From: Siphonodentalium dalli
Lineage: Eukaryota; Mollusca; Scaphopoda; Gadilida; Siphonodentaliidae
DNA length: 64,000 nucleotides
Direction: 5' to 3'
Assembly (NCBI GenBank): GCA_032622095.1
Contig: CP136069.1
Span: forward strand, 201,856,690 to 201,920,689
In this document: piece after piece, positions 1 through 12,300 of the stretch
How positions within the stretch are numbered: position 1 is the stretch's first letter
Layout of the letters: every line of letters starts with the position of its first letter
The notes under the pieces: model-generated
What the model saw: the letters and a program-made list of their open reading frames with translations, nothing else
Database searches by the model: none
What the model was told of the DNA's origin: nothing
Made by a program: the position numbers and the translations under genes

Positions 1-1558
1 ACGCGTCGATTGGGGCGAGTTAGCCCTGGGGCGAGTACGCCGATTCCGGCACCTTTTCTATTTGCAGCAGGTATACGTTTACGCTGGTTTACGCGTAATT
101 TAATTTACAAAGTTCCCCAATTGGTATCGTAAATAGAGCGACCTTATTTGACAGAGAATGCCTCTGTTATTGATTATAAAGTTGCTACACATTAAAAACG
201 ACAAATTCACATGCTCGTTCAAGCGCAGTAGTCTATTTTCCCCATGTTAAAGGACATCCACAAATACTAAATAACGCTAACCTACTGCCGAATGTTTTAC
301 ACGACAACTGTTAACATATTTGGGCTGAATTCATCTGACGCGGTATTATTCCTCAAAATAAACAACAAAACCATCGTTACTTGGAAATGTAGTTTGGGCT
401 AACATTTACATAAATCCTCCACATCATTATTCCGACACACACGTCAGATGAAAAGCAGCCATGAAGTAAACGGCCAAATTGGCCGAAATAATGGTTAGTT
501 TCAGTTCCATGCAATCTCGACAACAGATATAACTATTTATAATTACCCCACCAAACATAAGCCTTATGCATGTGAATCTTATTTGGTGGGAATCTATAAA
601 GTGATTTTGACAATAATTGTTTTAAACGCTACATGCAGAAACAATTATGTGATTGTTTTAGCTTTGGTTCGTTAATTACGCTTGCGTGTGATCATATTAA
701 ATGGACATTCGATGACTGGTATAGTTATCTATTTGGTATTCTTCGTTCGTCCGTGGTAACGCTCATCCTTCTCCTCAAAATAAGTTCATATTGAATTTAT
801 TTCAAAAACACAAAAAATAGGCCCATATCGACATTATTTTAATCGCAATTACGCCTCATATGAACCAACACGGACATAACATACTACGTTATTTGTTTTC
901 ATGGTGACCCTCTCCATAAAGCGGAATAACTTGCATAAGTCTACTACGGGCTAATTTCAGAACTAAACAAAGTATAATATGAAAATATATGAATAGTTAG
1001 GTCCAATATTAACTTACTTCCACGAAGATATGTTATGATGTTATACTATTGACTTATAACGCGGAGTCGTAATGGTATTATATGAACAACACTACTAGTG
1101 AATAAATGTGAAAACGATGTTTCTGTGTCTGTTGTCTGCTTATACTTACATATCATCCATACAGTAAACAATACGCTGTGCATATATTGGAACTAAATGA
1201 GAGAAACCAAGCTGTCTTTGTGGGATAATGGTCGCCGGCATTGCAGATACATCCGGTGGTGGCAGTTGGGTCGTAATTGTAAACAACCCCCGGGGTTGGT
1301 TGAAAGCCTGAAGTTATACTCGTTGTTTGTTGCATGCCTATCCATTTTCGACAGTGACGTGGCAACAGGGGGTCGGGTTTGGTCAAATTATTTAACAGTA
1401 AACTGTTTGACATTCATGCCTGCAAAAACATTAGTTTGACATCTTAAAACACATAATCTTAAATTCCTTCTCATTGTTTGATTCTTCAACACTTACTGGT
1501 GGGAAGTATGTTATTTTAAACCAACAGTAGCAAATTTAGTAATTTGTCTCCCGAATTA
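1..1558. other. Intergenic, no gene seen
   Basis: AT-rich unique-looking sequence. Short open frames occur on both strands near 1153-1439, but they overlap each other, lack recognisable domains and show no splice context. Nothing else is supported. Confidence 0.6.
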
Positions 1559-2035
1559 TTTTTTCGGGGGACTATTAAAATAGCCGGTGTCCGTTAGTTT
1601 CGGTTATTAGATCAAAAGCAAATTTCATTGATTTGTTTATCAGATCAAAATACAGGTTAGTTCAATTTTTGCGACAGTTATGGCCATTTACTTAGAATAT
1701 TTTAACTTTCTGGTTTCCAGATGATAACTTTAGTTTGTGTGATCATATCTGAATCAAATTTAGTATGATAGTTTATCAGCCATAAAATACAGGTCAGGTT
1801 CGAATATGGGTTCGCTCTGCCCATTTTTGTGAGAGTTATGGCCCTTTTACGACTTAGAATCCTGTCAATTTCTGGTTTCCGGATGATAACTTTAGTTTAT
1901 GTTATCATATCTGAACCAAATTTGGTATATGAGCTTACCCATTTTTGTCTGGTTGCTTCGGAATTAGGGTACTTGTTCAAGAAAATCTGATGCCCCCAAT
2001 GAAGCCACTTTTTCGGGGGACACTGTGGCCTGACG
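1559..2035. repeat. Degenerate dispersed repeat with internal direct duplication
   Basis: Two diverged direct units are visible, about 1645-1780 and 1783-1938. They share phrases such as TTCTGGTTTCC, GATGATAACTTTAGTTT and ATCATATCTGAA. The block is bracketed by two direct copies of TTTTTCGGGGGAC (1560-1572 and 2009-2021). No coding capacity is seen. It reads like an old dispersed repeat; its class is unknown. Confidence 0.5.
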
Positions 2036-3498
2036 GCCTTTTATTTCATCACAAGAGGGGGGTCTGAAGTGAGCATCAGCTGTTGCTGGAAATATTGAAC
2101 TCCAGTTGGAAGGTTCTAACCAAAGGGGTGGGGTGCTGATGATATAACGCGAACTTTAAGTTTTGCCTGATCCAATGGGATGCATTTGGGAATTCCAATG
2201 TGGACCACGACCCTCCCCCATATATATATATATCTGGATTGGATATTAGGGCGACATTTTTTACGAAATAACGTGCATTATGACTACGACCGTTAATTCG
2301 TTAATTTTCACAATTAGGAGGTCATATTCACGAAATAACGGTCATCTTTTTACACATGATCATCAATACGTCCGCCGAGTGCGGACGAACATTTTCCAAC
2401 AAATCTTATTTCGTCGCCTTTAGGGGAAGAAACTTAGGTAGACATTAAAATGTCCACTTAAGTGCGTCCCAGATTTATATCAGTGTATTACTTATATGGT
2501 GAAACTAAAGAGCGTTCCTCTCAGATGGGAATTGCTTTGGCATTTGACTTGTAAAACGCTCTTTGTCTTGGTATAGTCCGGTCGCTAGCCACTAATGCAT
2601 GTATAATTAATTTGTTGTTTATCTCGGCGGAATCTGGTGGCCTGGGTCCCCATCTGAAGAATCTACCAGCTAATCCGGTATCAGCCATGTGGAATTTGAG
2701 AAATCAGGACAGATCAAGAATTGTGGTCAAAATGGCTGAAATCTTTAAAAGATAGCGACTATTACCACCATGGAATGGGGGAAATCTAGCTATACTATAT
2801 GGACAAAATAAATATATGTTACCTTAATATTTGATAATAGAATCAAAGATGACTACCAGGATGGCGACTTAAACGTGCGAACAACTTCGGGCTCATAAAT
2901 TCCAATCAATGACTACACGTACCAGTATATGAATATGATACTATATTTAATTTGCTAACACATTTATTTACCTAAGGATTCTACATTTTGACTTGAATAG
3001 CGGTACCACATTGGAATGACAAAGGAGAATTTAGGAAAACATTGAAGGATCCAAATGCAACCCGGTTCTGAATATTACGTCTGGGATTTTGATCAATGCT
3101 GGTCTTATTATTACGAAGCTAGCTCATTTATAACTATAACATCGAAATGTAAGTTTAGTCATTCATTTTCGGTATACATGTCATATTATCTCGATTGTTG
3201 TCAAATAAAGTTCCATACAAACTCTGCTGTTGTGTCGTCAAAACTAAACATTACAACATACTTATTCCGCAGGGGCATGCATCATTTTAACCAAATAAAA
3301 ATCAACAACTATTCGTGTTTTTCAATCACATAAACGTGCAAAAATCCCAAATCAAGACATTTTCTGTGTTAGTTTAACCAAATAATTGTCCTAGAAATAA
3401 GATGTTCACATCTAGGAGTGAGAAAGCATTATTTCCAAAATAGTCACTTCGCTGGCACTCTGCCAAGTTCATGTTCCATTGCTTTCTATTGAAGGTCA
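2036..3498. other. Intergenic, no gene seen
   Basis: No convincing coding frame. A short (TA)n run lies at about 2220-2234. A 92-codon open frame at 3055-3333 (+) has no recognisable domain and is not supported. Confidence 0.55.
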
Positions 3499-5110
3499 GG
3501 CCCGTTCCAAACGACGGATTTTTGTCGACTCGAATCTAATTGTATTAAATCCGTCGGTGATGCGTCTGCGGCCAATTTTGTTTCAGACGGACGCATCTTT
3601 GTCGTGTCGAATCTAATACATCGGTCGATTTATTTAAAGGTGTACTCCATTTTACCTTCACAAAATGGTCACGCGTAGATATAGAGGCCTATATATACCG
3701 GTATGTTATACATATATATACTAAAATACAGTATATAAATTATGTATAAATATATGCGTGCTTGCAGCGCGAATATATGTGCATATGTATATGAGGATGT
3801 TTATAGTACATATAGTTATATAATATAATATAATAAAATATAAAAGGCGCTACAAATAAATGTTAGATCGTGCATCCAATTGCCATATATGTGTATACCA
3901 TGCATGTAAATACAGGTATACAAGAATTATTATAAATCAGAGACTACCACCCCTACCCTTATAATAAGGAATACCGGAATATATGAATTATTATAAATAA
4001 GAAGTTACCACCCCTATACCCCTCATAATAAGTAATACCGGTATATATGAATTATTATAAATAAGATCAGTGGTACCACCCCTACCCCTTATAATGAGGA
4101 ATACCGGAATATATTAATTATAAATTATAAATCATAGGCTACCACCTATATATCCTTTATAATAAGGAATACCGGTATCTATGAATTATTATAAATTATA
4201 GGCTACCATCCCTACCCCTCATACTAAGTAATACCGGTTTTTATGAATTATTATTAATCTGAGGCTACCACCCCTACCCCTTATAATAAGGAATACCGGT
4301 ATATATAAATTATTATAAATCATAGGCTACCACTCTGCCCCTTATAACAAGTAATACCTGAATATATGAATTATTATAAACAAGAGGTTACCACCCCTTT
4401 ACCCCTCATAATAAGTAATATCGGTATATATGAATTATTATAAATCAGAAGTACCACCTCTGCCCCTTATAATAAGTAATACCGGTAAATATATTAATTA
4501 TTATACATCAGAGACTACCACCCCTATTCCTTACAATAAGGAATATCGGTTTATATGAATTATTATAAATCAGTTGCTACAACCCCTACCCCTTATACCG
4601 GTATATATGGATTATTCTAAAACATTGATACTATATCCATTATAAGATGTGAGTCAGTGACATGCCATGTTCGTTGAGGAATCAAACTACCAAAATAATT
4701 ACAATTTGCACAATGTTACCTAAGCTATGCTTATAGATATATATTTCTTTATGACAAAGAGAGCGTGCGACAAATGACGTCATGTGGGTATTTCCTCAGA
4801 TAAGGGGAGCCCCCTCATTATTATACCATTATCATATCATTATCATATCATTTGCATTCGTTCTTCGGCAACTTTCGGCTCTTCTCGTCACATGTATTAG
4901 ATTCGAGTCGTCAAAAATCCGTCGTTTGAAACCAAGACGGATTTCAGACGCATCACCGACGAAGATTCGTCTGAATTGGACGGAGATTCGTCTGTGATGC
5001 GTCTGCCACGGATCTAATTGTTTCAAACGTCGCATTTTTGACGCATTTAATACAATTGTGGGTCTGGTATTAGATTCGAGTCGACAAAAATCCGTCGTTT
5101 GGAACGGGCC
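3499..5110. mobile_element. Non-autonomous TIR DNA element with 3-bp target duplication
   Basis: The two ends are inverted copies of each other. The left end starts GGCCCGTTCCAAACGACGG and the right end closes with CCGTCGTTTGGAACGGGCC; the match runs about 42 bases. Both sides are flanked by TCA (3496-3498 and 5111-5113), a probable 3-bp target duplication. Subterminal motifs such as CCGTC and GACGCATC recur inside both arms. There is no transposase frame, so this is a non-autonomous element of unknown superfamily. It carries a minisatellite in its centre. Confidence 0.75.
3940..4620. repeat. Minisatellite, about 62-bp unit, 11 copies
   Basis: Tandem units of 61-68 bases, each with ACCACCCCTACCCCTTATAA, then AATACCGGTATATATG, then AATTATTATAAAT. 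Unit starts are near 3946, 4007, 4075, 4141, 4205, 4267, 4329, 4390, 4453, 4517 and 4579. Units differ by point changes and small indels, so the array is not freshly amplified. It lies wholly inside the TIR element 3499-5110. Confidence 0.85.
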
Positions 5111-6830
5111 TCAGAGATACAACATTTTAGCACTGAAGTAGTGATGACGTTCGGGACGATTTCAGCTTTCTGTCATTAAATGTATGTGGTCTTCGAAACA
5201 AATTAATTTCCCCAGAATTCAAGGAACTGTGTTGAGATCATGGCATCCTCTGCTCTATGGTCACAACGACTATCGAATGTGGCTAGCTAAATCTTAGTAG
5301 GTGTATACTATAGTACAAAAATTAAGGACAAACTAGTCCATTTCTCGAAACTGATTGAAACCAAATATAAATTTGTATTATGGATTCAGATTAAGAAATT
5401 TGGGGCGCAACACACAATTAATATCATGGGTGCAGTGTACATACTTCCAGGAGGAAGTACTTACACATCGAATGACGCATTCTTCGAAATAGAAAGTGAC
5501 TACTGCGCTTTAGCTAATCGCACACATAACACCCACCTAACATACGACTTCAGTGCTCTTAAATCATGTTCCACTGATATCAACATTACTGATGAAAATT
5601 GCGAAGAATTCCAATGCAGCCATGTTTCCTTTCTATCTTCAGAGCAGCTATTTCATCTGGATGTGGCATTTACGTCGGCGCACAGGCACAATCAAGATCT
5701 GTCAAAAACGTATATGGGAACCTACTGCTAGATTTGTGTCGGATTCATTAAATTGTTGTCTCTAATGGTAGAGCAGGTAGTGCTAATGGTTTTGGGGCAG
5801 TAACAAGCAGAGCGGTACCCATTGTGGCTATGATATTTGCCATACATGCTGCTTTACTGTCTTTTATATCAGACTTTCCATTTTAATGAAGTATATGGAA
5901 GTCTTTAACCGTGGCATTACAGCCACATTAACGTTTAACAATGACCCCACGTGCGAGAATTTCGGAGATCTATCATCTAACTGCGAAACTAGTGTTAAAA
6001 GACGGGACCACGAAACAGCTTAGAAGTTATCGAAAATAGTGACTATGACGAAATTGCTATATTATGACGCTTGCTATAGATACGTTGAATGTATAAGATG
6101 TTTTACCAGACACGATATACGAACATATTATATTAGGGCGGCTCCGTGGCAAAATATGGGTGAATGAACTTTGGTTGATTTGGATATCATGCCAAGCTAG
6201 GGTGGGTCCACGGTTGCCATGGCAACCTTTGATAAAAAGTGGTCGCTAAAATGCCGACAAATTGCTTTGAAAGGTCGTAACGTATAGCATGCACATACGA
6301 CATTCTAACGAAAGTTAAAAGACGGAATTTAAAATATATACGAATAACTGAAAGCAGTCTGCATGTACGAGTTGCAGCCACATTTATTCGGATCTTGTGC
6401 AAGTGATACCACACATCGTTTGAATGATTTGACTCACCTTGACTTATATAATAACAACATCACAATGGGTGTGTACTCGGGCCCGAATATTGTGTTCGAG
6501 TTGTTACGCTTAATGACTTGAATGCGTCTTTCTGTGACATAGTATACTGGTTATAGAAAGAAATTAATTAATCGATCTATTTGATATCGGTGAACATTCA
6601 AAAGCGATTATTGTGAGGCGTATTTTGGAGCGCAAATCACCACGTGGCTCTAAACATACAGTTACACCGTGCATATGAATAATTAGGTGGATGACCACTA
6701 CTATGTGTAAACTTACCTATTTCGAATTAATATGCAACACACATGGTCATTAACAACACTCGATGTCGTACATGTACGTATATGGCCACTTCCACTGCGA
6801 TTGAGATTAAGATGAATTTTACCGACTACA
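5111..6830. other. Intergenic; one uncertain open frame
   Basis: Mostly unannotatable AT-rich sequence. A 101-codon frame at 5426-5731 (+) begins at an ATG with a favourable context (A at -3, G at +4) and contains several cysteines and N-glycosylation-like triplets. It has no family signature and no visible exon partners, so I do not call it a gene. A perfect RFX-type palindrome lies at 6213-6226. Confidence 0.5.
6213..6226. promoter_or_regulatory. Perfect X-box palindrome (candidate RFX site)
   Basis: GTTGCCATGGCAAC is a perfect 14-base palindrome. It matches the symmetric high-affinity RFX consensus (GTNRCC-RGYAAC half sites). RFX factors drive ciliary genes in animals. No ciliary gene is visible nearby, so function is unproven and the match could be chance. 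Confidence 0.35.
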
Positions 6831-7575
6831 CTCTTTTAAAACAGTAGGTACTCTGCGTAGGTACTGAACTTGTCCCGCGGGGAGTACCAAAACTGTTGGC
6901 ATTCTGGACTGTTGGTACTCTGGAGTACCAACTATCCACTGGGTACCTGTCCATGTACTCTGGATTACCAAATATCCAGGTACTATGCGGAGTACTGTCC
7001 ATGTACACTGGAGTACCTGTCTGGGTACTAGGGAGTACCAGATATCTAGGTACGATGTGGAGAACCTGTCCAGGTACTCTGGAGTACCAAATGTCCAGGA
7101 ATTTTGTAGATAATCTGCATAGGTACCAATCCCTCGAAATTAGGAAAAATGTCCGACGGCAAATTGAACGATGTGGCAGGTTAGATTCCAAATGATTCCA
7201 CGGCGTTTAAACATCGATTGAAGTACAAAACACCGATCGAGGTTCTTCGAGATCATGTTATCAGTTACCTGGACGCCCTTGTATAGAGCAAATTGAAATA
7301 ATACGCATTATGTTACTTGTATTAGTATATAACCTCGATCATGTTTTTGTATTTATTTCAAGGTTTAATATCTCAATTTCAGGATTTCCATGACCTGCTC
7401 CCTGTACGTGGAGTACAATTTGTCTGAATATCTAAATTAATCCGCCAAATTTCTTAATTTGTGTGTAGTGATATTAAATTAAACATTATGAATCAAACAT
7501 CTTAAAGAGCTTTGGGTGAACAACCGATGAACCATAATAGACCGATAAATCGAAAATTACGTTGCGATAAATCGC
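6831..7575 (+). repeat. Dispersed repeat, copy A (inverted partner near 63 kb)
   Basis: The first part (6831-7110) is a degenerate array of short palindromic phrases around GGTACTCTGGAGTACC. The rest (7111-7575) is ordinary AT-rich sequence. Reverse-complemented, the whole block aligns by eye with 62880-63545: shared landmarks include the GTCCCGCGGGGAGTACC region, a stretch after AGGTACC with CTCGAAATTAGG, the CATCGATTGAAGTACAAAAC region and the GGTTCACCC-type end. No coding frame with family features is present. Open frames over the GGTAC part are products of the palindromic repeat. Confidence 0.7.
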
Positions 7576-7990
7576 AAACGTAAAGCAAGCGGTATACACG
7601 GCAGTGCAAAGGGGGAAGCGGGGCGCGTTACATGCCCCTTTGTTTAAAAAAAATTAATTATGAGTTCTTTTGAAAGACACGGACTACTTATTTACTGAGA
7701 ATATTCAAAATAAACATATAACGATTACCGGAAAACAAATATATATCAATAGTCAAGAAAATTAGAGTTTCCTCTTGTACAACAGCGAGCACTGTGTCAG
7801 GAAGACCGATCGGTCAATTTTAGCCTGATCTGGCTATTATACATATATGTGTGGTTCACTCAGACCTGTTAAACCAGTCGGGCTAATATAGACCAAACGG
7901 TCATTCTATAATTATCTCTCAACCAATACTTAAACAACAGTGGCCTATAGCTCCCTCCGCTGCCCCCTTGCGCACTGCCCCTTATATACT
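7576..7990. other. Intergenic, no gene seen
   Basis: No coding or repeat structure recognised beyond short dyads around GACCGATCGGTC and GACCAAACGGTC. Confidence 0.5.
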
Positions 7991-7994
7991 ATGC

Positions 7995-8610
7995 CATTAT
8001 GTGGCTGAACCTCTCTAATATCTATATGCAGGTTATTGAGTATATACTACATCGTGTTGTGGTATGTCTTTTGGCTGGAATTGCATTTAATGATGGAGAT
8101 TGGTGTATATTAAGAATATGCTACTCCGTGGCCTGGCTCTTATATAGTCGGGTTATAGTGTATGCAATATATCGTTTTGTGGTATGCCTCGTGGCTGGAA
8201 TTGCATATAATGATGCAGGTTGATGTATACATATTAAGACCATACCTTTTGTGGCTGAACCTGTCAACATGCAGGTTAGTGTATATAATATATCAATTTG
8301 TTGTATGCCCCGCAGCTGAAACTGTATTAATGATGCAGATTGATGTGTATATACATGCCGTTTTATGGCATGCCTCATGGGTGGATTTCTTATATGCAGA
8401 GTGATGTACATGTACATGTATGAAGAATATGCCGTTCCGTGGCACGCCGCTCATGGCGAAGACTGCATGCGTCTGAGATTCTGGGTGATAACCATGTAAA
8501 ATACATGTGAATGCCGTTTTGTGGCAAGCCTCCCATGGTGGTCCTGCATCTGATATGCAGGAGTGATAATACATGTAAAATACATGTGGATGCCGGTTTG
8601 TGGCTGTTCC
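7995..8610 (+). repeat. Degenerate tandem repeat leading into the 38-bp array
   Basis: Recurring phrases such as TTTTGTGGTATGCCTC, GGCTGGAATTGCATATAATG, GATGCAGGTTGATGTATA and AATACATGTAAAATACATGT appear every 60-100 bases with many changes. The short open frames here are shadows of the repeat and differ between strands. Confidence 0.6.
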
Positions 8611-8740
8611 AGTCAAGTTACGGAATTGTGAAATGTTCGGGGAACTGGAAGGAGGATATATGAACAGAAATAAACGCGTGCGATTCGTTGTGATCACACT
8701 GAGACGGAATAAAGTCGCTTCACCAGTATCCCACAATGAT

Positions 8741-9461
8741 TGTGTTGTCTTGTGTTGTACCATGGGTATGGTGGGCATTGTGTTGTCTTGTGTTGTACCA
8801 TGGGTATGGTGGGTATTGTGTTGTCTTGTGCTGTACCATGGGTATGGTGGGTATTGTGTTGTCTTGTGTTGTACCATGGGTATGGTGGGTATTGTGTTGT
8901 CTTGTGTTGTACCATGGGTATGGTGGGTATTGTGTTGTATTGTGTTGTACCATGGGTATGGTGGGCATTGTCTTGTCTTGTGTTGTACCATGTGTATGGC
9001 GGGCATTGCGTTGGCTTGTGTTGTGCCGTGGGTTTGGTGGGCATTGTGTTGTCTTGTGTTGTACCGTGGTATGGTGGGCATTGTGTTGTCGTGTGTTGTA
9101 CCGTGGGTATGGTGGGCATTGTATTGTCTTGTATTGTACCGTGGGTATGGTGGGCATTGTGTTGTCTTGTGTTGTACCGTGGGTATGGTAGGCATTGTGT
9201 TGTCTCGTGTTGTACCATGGGTATGGTGGGCATTGTGTTGTAGTGTGTTGTACCGTGGGTATGGTGGCAATGTGTTGTATTGTGTTGTACCGTGGGTATG
9301 GTGGGCATTGTGTTGTTTTGTGTTGTACCGTGGGTATGGTGGTACTGTGTTGTCTTGTGTTGTACCATGGGCATGGTGGACATTGTGTTGTCTTGTGTTG
9401 TACCATGGGTATGGTGGGTATTGTGTTGTCTTGTGGTGTACCATGGGTATGGTGGGCATTG
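8741..9461. repeat. Minisatellite, 38-bp unit, about 19 copies
   Basis: The unit reads TGTGTTGTCTTGTGTTGTAC followed by CATGGGTATGGTGGGCAT and repeats every 38 bases (8741, 8779 and so on). Variants: GGGCAT/GGGTAT, CCATGG/CCGTGG, and one-base losses near 9070 and 9265. Because 38 is not a multiple of three and the unit lacks stops on several frames, long low-complexity frames run through on both strands (up to 388 codons on the minus strand, 294 on the plus strand). They have no domain or independent start signals and are judged non-coding by-products. Confidence 0.93.
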
Positions 9462-10657
9462 ATATAGACCATTCTGTGTGTTAGTGGATAACATGCACTA
9501 ATTCCCCCTGTATCGTATTAAAGTGAGTGTCCAACTAAATATCCCTGTTTCTAATCAAGGTGATGTCTCACTACTCACATTATACCTTAATAAGGTGACG
9601 CGATACGCATCTTCTTTGCTGTCAATGGGACAGAGCTCCATCCATTCCAAATATGGAGAAACGATAGCTACGCATGCACAGACGCACAACTTCCATGCAA
9701 TGAGGCTTATCGCAGTGAGATGGCTTCAAGATGGGAACAGCTGCGAATAGCAAAGGTGAGGTCACTGTTTTATTCAATGCATTGTATTGTCCATGTATAG
9801 TTTGGTACAGATTGCGACCTACATGTTTGAGTCCATCTTCGGCTTAGAAATCATATGGTTTGATAATAATTTGCTCTCTGTTTATTTAAACATATTTATT
9901 TGTCTAATGTATATAACACATGATATATAACACATACATTTTTTATACAGACAATGGGATTGGAGGACAAGTGCTGACTCACTTATGGGTACCCCCTCTC
10001 CCATATGTTATTACACTGAAAAATAAATAATAAGTAATGGCAACGAAACATAACTACCAAAACAAGTTGAACATATATACATATCACCGGTCACCCCAAC
10101 CCCCGAGTTAGTCGTAAGTTTGTATATATATTTATCATATGACTCAATCATTATTTACGTTGGAAACTATGTCATAAATCAATTTCATATCAATTACTAA
10201 TTCATATCACCTTCCGATAATTTGATTGGTTTGTTGACAAAAAGTGTGCTCCGATTGGCTGAATGGCAGGCGGGGGCCGAACCGCATCTCTGACTAAATG
10301 CAGGTCAAATTCGTGGGCGTCAAATACACGAATCAACGCGATGCCGAAATTCTCGCAATTATAATCTTGAAATATATAGTTTTGGACATTGTTATATGAT
10401 AAATAGAATATGTAATTCGTATTTATCTGATAAACATACGATATAATCTCACAAACTGAGAACAGAATAGCGCACTATATCTTCGCGTGCATATTATTTC
10501 TGCTAGTTCACCAGGTGTAATTGGGCTTCCGGTGCAATGAAGTGACGTCACATTAACCTTTTGCTGCCGATGTCATATAGCTATTTAGTGATTTGTGTGC
10601 GTTTTGGACATCATAATCAATTTATAGGTGTCATATGATAAATAGAATATGTAATTC
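9462..10657. other. Intergenic with one 27-bp direct repeat
   Basis: No gene recognised. A 27-base segment occurs identically at 10394-10420 and 10633-10659 (core GATAAATAGAATATGTAATT). A CRE-like TGACGTCA lies at about 10543-10550. Confidence 0.55.
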
Positions 10658-10777
10658 GTGTTTCTCCCATATTATATTTATGAAACTCGTCACGATTTTT
10701 CAGTTTTCTCTCGCCAGAGGCTCGAGAAAACTGAAAATGCTTAGACTCGTTTCATAAATATCATATGAGAGAAACAC
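10658..10777. repeat. 120-bp hairpin (foldback repeat)
   Basis: The left arm runs GTGTTTCTC, ATTTATGAAACTCGT, TTTTCAGTTTTCTC. A loop containing GCCAGAGGC follows, then the right arm GAGAAAACTGAAAA, ACTCGTTTCATAAATAT, GAGAAACAC. Arms are about 56 bases with few mismatches. It resembles in size, though not in sequence, the hairpin at 26005-26123. Confidence 0.8.
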
Positions 10778-10924
10778 TCATTTTATATCCTCTATATATG
10801 TTTAGTCGTAAGTTTATATATATATATATATGTTTAAAGTCGAGTTTGTTTGTTTCGATTGCTGGCTTGTTCGTACTATTATTTGGAAGAGTTAGTCAAA
10901 AGAATCCTGATTTATCTCGCGTAT

Positions 10925-12300
10925 GAATGACTGTACAGCTAAGAAATTTTTCATGTTGTCACAATCAGGTAGTGCAGGATTTTCAAAAAGCTACATTTTT
11001 AATGAATAAATATTATAAGGAAGTAATTTATTTAATAGTCGAATTCTTGGGATTTATTGTAGGTGCCAATCAAAGAAATAATGAAGGGCATTTTCTTCAC
11101 CGTTTCCACAGGTCCAGTCTTTTGAATTTGCAATGTGATTTAGGACCTTATCGGATAGCACGTTGCTACATTCACATCGTAATCTACAGTGAAATATATT
11201 TTCAGTCCGCTTTCCGACAGATTAATACTTTGGTGGTTTGGGTGTTATATGTGTAATTTTGTTTACATAACATTGGAGGGGGAGATCTAGAATCTCAATT
11301 TTGGTTGTATTCCAGTTTTTTCACACACGTGGGCATGAATGTAGACTCCATTCGTTTGGAATTGAGTTTGAAATGTATAAAGTTTGACGCAAATCTCGTA
11401 TCGTTGTCGCTTATGTCTGAACATTTGGGGGAAGTAAGTCGACTAAATATTTGGGCATTTTGTGATTGACAATGTTATGGAAAAGTGAAAAACTCTTTAA
11501 TTGCCTTCTATCTGAGAGTGTTTCCCAACCCATTTCGGTTAGTAGACGTTTGTGGGATACTGATCTCGTGCAGCCACTTATTATTCGTGCAGCCTCGTAT
11601 TCTACATCATCAAGTTGTTTAAGTAACTTATCTGGTGCACCAGCCCAGACACTACTCGCATATTCCATGATTTGACGTACGTGAAATAAATAGAGTATTT
11701 CAAGAGTGTTGCGGTTCAAAATATACATGTTAATTCTTCATCTATTTCCATTCCTAGATGCGTGTGTTGTTTAGAGTATTCGAGTTGCAATCCATCAAAG
11801 ACTATATTCGGTCAATCAGGGCTTTGTGAACTTGTAAACAAATAGTAATTTTGTCTTAGAATTATTGAATTTCACTAGCCAGGTATCGGCCCACTTTTTT
11901 ATTTTTTCCATGTCTTTATTTACACTTTGTTCAAGGTATTGAATGTCCGTATCGGATTTTATGAGGCATGTGTCGTCCGCGTATAATCTAACATGCGATT
12001 TAATATTGTCTGCAATGTCATTTATGTAGATTAAAAAGAGCAAGGGGCCGACAACAGACACTTGTGGGACCCCTGCCGTTATTGGCGAATATTTTGAAAA
12101 ACTAGAATTTATTTGCACCCTTTGCTGTCGCCCTTCGAGATAATTTGTAAACCATTTAAGCAGAGTGTCTGTATTCCATAGTGTTTTAGCTTAAGTAAAA
12201 GACCTTGGTGCCATACTGTGTCAAAAGCTTTCGCGATGTCAACTGCCAGTGTATTCTGCACTTTATTTAAAAGTTGGTGTGTGTATTTCTCAGTCAACAT
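10925..12300 (-). pseudogene. Jockey/CR1-group LINE remnant (RT and C-terminal region)
   Basis: Reading the minus strand from 12300 downward gives successive pieces of a non-LTR reverse transcriptase. First is DIAKAFDTVWHQGLL (RT catalytic A box, 12109-12300). After a frameshift near 12165 comes a second frame through about 11816 with the AGVPQ box and the LYADDTCL box, so the catalytic DD is kept. Next is a frame at 11411-11728 with EYASSVWAG and AARIISGCTRSVS, typical of the post-RT region. Down to about 10930, in another frame, lies a cysteine-histidine tail with TCGNGEENALHYFF. The usual GVPQGSVLGP reads GVPQVSVVGP here. No endonuclease domain is present. The copy is 5'-truncated and broken by several frameshifts and stops, so it is dead. 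In animals this family copies itself by target-primed reverse transcription. Confidence 0.85.

Noticed and set aside
6826-7195. Overlapping frames of 121 (-) and 99 (+) codons
   Set aside because: Products of the GGTACTC/GAGTACC palindromic repeat, which reads open on both strands.
8293-9494. Long open frames (388, 266 and 250 codons on minus; 294 and 167 on plus) over the 38-bp minisatellite
   Set aside because: They exist on both strands and several frames at once, consist only of the repeat plus short tails, and lack domains; explained fully by a stop-poor tandem unit.
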